33,742 nucleotides of DNA from Paulinella micropora. Its lineage: Eukaryota > Cercozoa > Imbricatea > Euglyphida. Positions within the stretch are counted from its first letter, which is position 1, and each line of letters opens with the position of its first letter. The notes under the pieces are model-generated. The model saw nothing but the letters and a program-made list of their open reading frames with translations, ran no database searches and was not told the origin of the DNA. The translations under genes and the position numbers were made by a program. Location of the stretch: the NCBI GenBank assembly GCA_009731375.1, contig BJOX01000043.1, positions 638,773-672,514 of the forward strand, in the 5' to 3' direction. This document shows positions 33,592-33,742 of this stretch, one piece after another.

Positions 33592-33742
33592 AAATTCGAT
33601 ACGGTGTCGCGTAACGGATGCCTCAATCCATGTCAAAAGCGCGGGGCCGGGCCGGCGTAACTCGTTGCTATTAATTTCGATAGGCGGGTCGGGAAAAATA
33701 AGGCGTACGGCCACGTCCGCCGCGACCTGGTCAGTATATATA
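33592..33742 (-). other. GC-rich terminal fragment, unrecognised
   Basis: The last 150 bp change sharply in composition. The minus strand has a frame open from the window edge (33741) through the fragment, containing R-L-I-F-P-D-P-P-I-E-I-N-S and W-I-E-A-S-V-T-R-H-R. Its composition is protein-like, unlike the repeat frames elsewhere, but it runs into the T-rich complement of the AAAAC tract without a stop. It could be the edge of a dispersed repeat or of a gene outside the window. Confidence 0.3.

Overview
This window is eukaryotic nuclear DNA that is extremely rich in simple repeats. By rough count, about two thirds of the known bases are micro- or minisatellite, mainly (GATA)n/(TATC)n, (CATA)n/(TATG)n, (AAT)n, (CTA)n, and arrays of 5-, 6-, 9- and 10-bp units. 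The evidence for a eukaryote is the 3' end of a non-LTR retrotransposon in two orientations, a tRNA-derived SINE family, an AATAAA polyadenylation signal, a short TTAGGG-type block and the microsatellites themselves. I cannot assign a species. No complete cellular gene, rRNA gene or functional tRNA gene is visible. Seven runs of N (15 bases or fewer in three cases, 424 in the longest) interrupt the sequence, mostly at repeats.

Layout. 1-521: short non-repetitive segment with a nested inverted repeat, then a gap. 946-4260: the largest non-microsatellite block, AT-rich, with a degenerate tandem repeat at about 1.53-2.48 kb, one lysine/glutamate-rich candidate ORF (3656-4075) and a polyA signal. 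4.33-5.46 kb: (AAG)n, a TTAGGG-like block, (AGT)n, a GGA tract, then (ATAC)n. 6.09-7.47 kb: pentanucleotide variant array. 7.5-8.9 kb: GT/GA tracts, a hairpin fragment, (ATCTAT)n and (GATA)n. 8.90-10.03 kb: 10-bp minisatellite. 10.3-11.4 kb: (GATA)n with eight copies of a 42-bp island. 11.7-15.1 kb: CATA/TATG/CATC arrays with a second island family. 15.12-15.56 kb: 9-bp minisatellite. 16.07-19.44 kb: (CATA)n then (GATA)n with a third island family. 19.44-21.22 kb: TATC, pentamer and hexamer ladder. 21.23-21.78 kb: GC-richer repeat island. 22.6-25.4 kb: (AAT)n with at least three families of short interspersed elements, all on the minus strand. 25.4-26.0 kb: CAT/CAC array. 26.46-29.21 kb: LINE 3' ends and a 506-bp tandem unit, all embedded in (TATC)n. 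29.35-30.09 kb: (CTA)n/(CTG)n. 30.1-33.28 kb: TATC/GATA/TATG arrays with a fifth island family. The last 150 bp are GC-rich and unplaced.

The biology here is that of mobile elements and satellites, not gene pathways. The strongest observation is a LINE whose C-terminal domain carries an R-P-D-x14-E motif like the restriction-like endonuclease (RLE) of R2/R4-type elements. It is present as two near-identical 5'-truncated copies, both lying in (TATC)n with the same polarity relative to the repeat. In parallel, short elements including a tRNA-derived SINE all lie in (AAT)n in one orientation. Together these suggest microsatellite-targeted retrotransposition. The second theme is composite satellites, in which a 30-80 bp island is repeated with microsatellite spacers, in five unrelated families.
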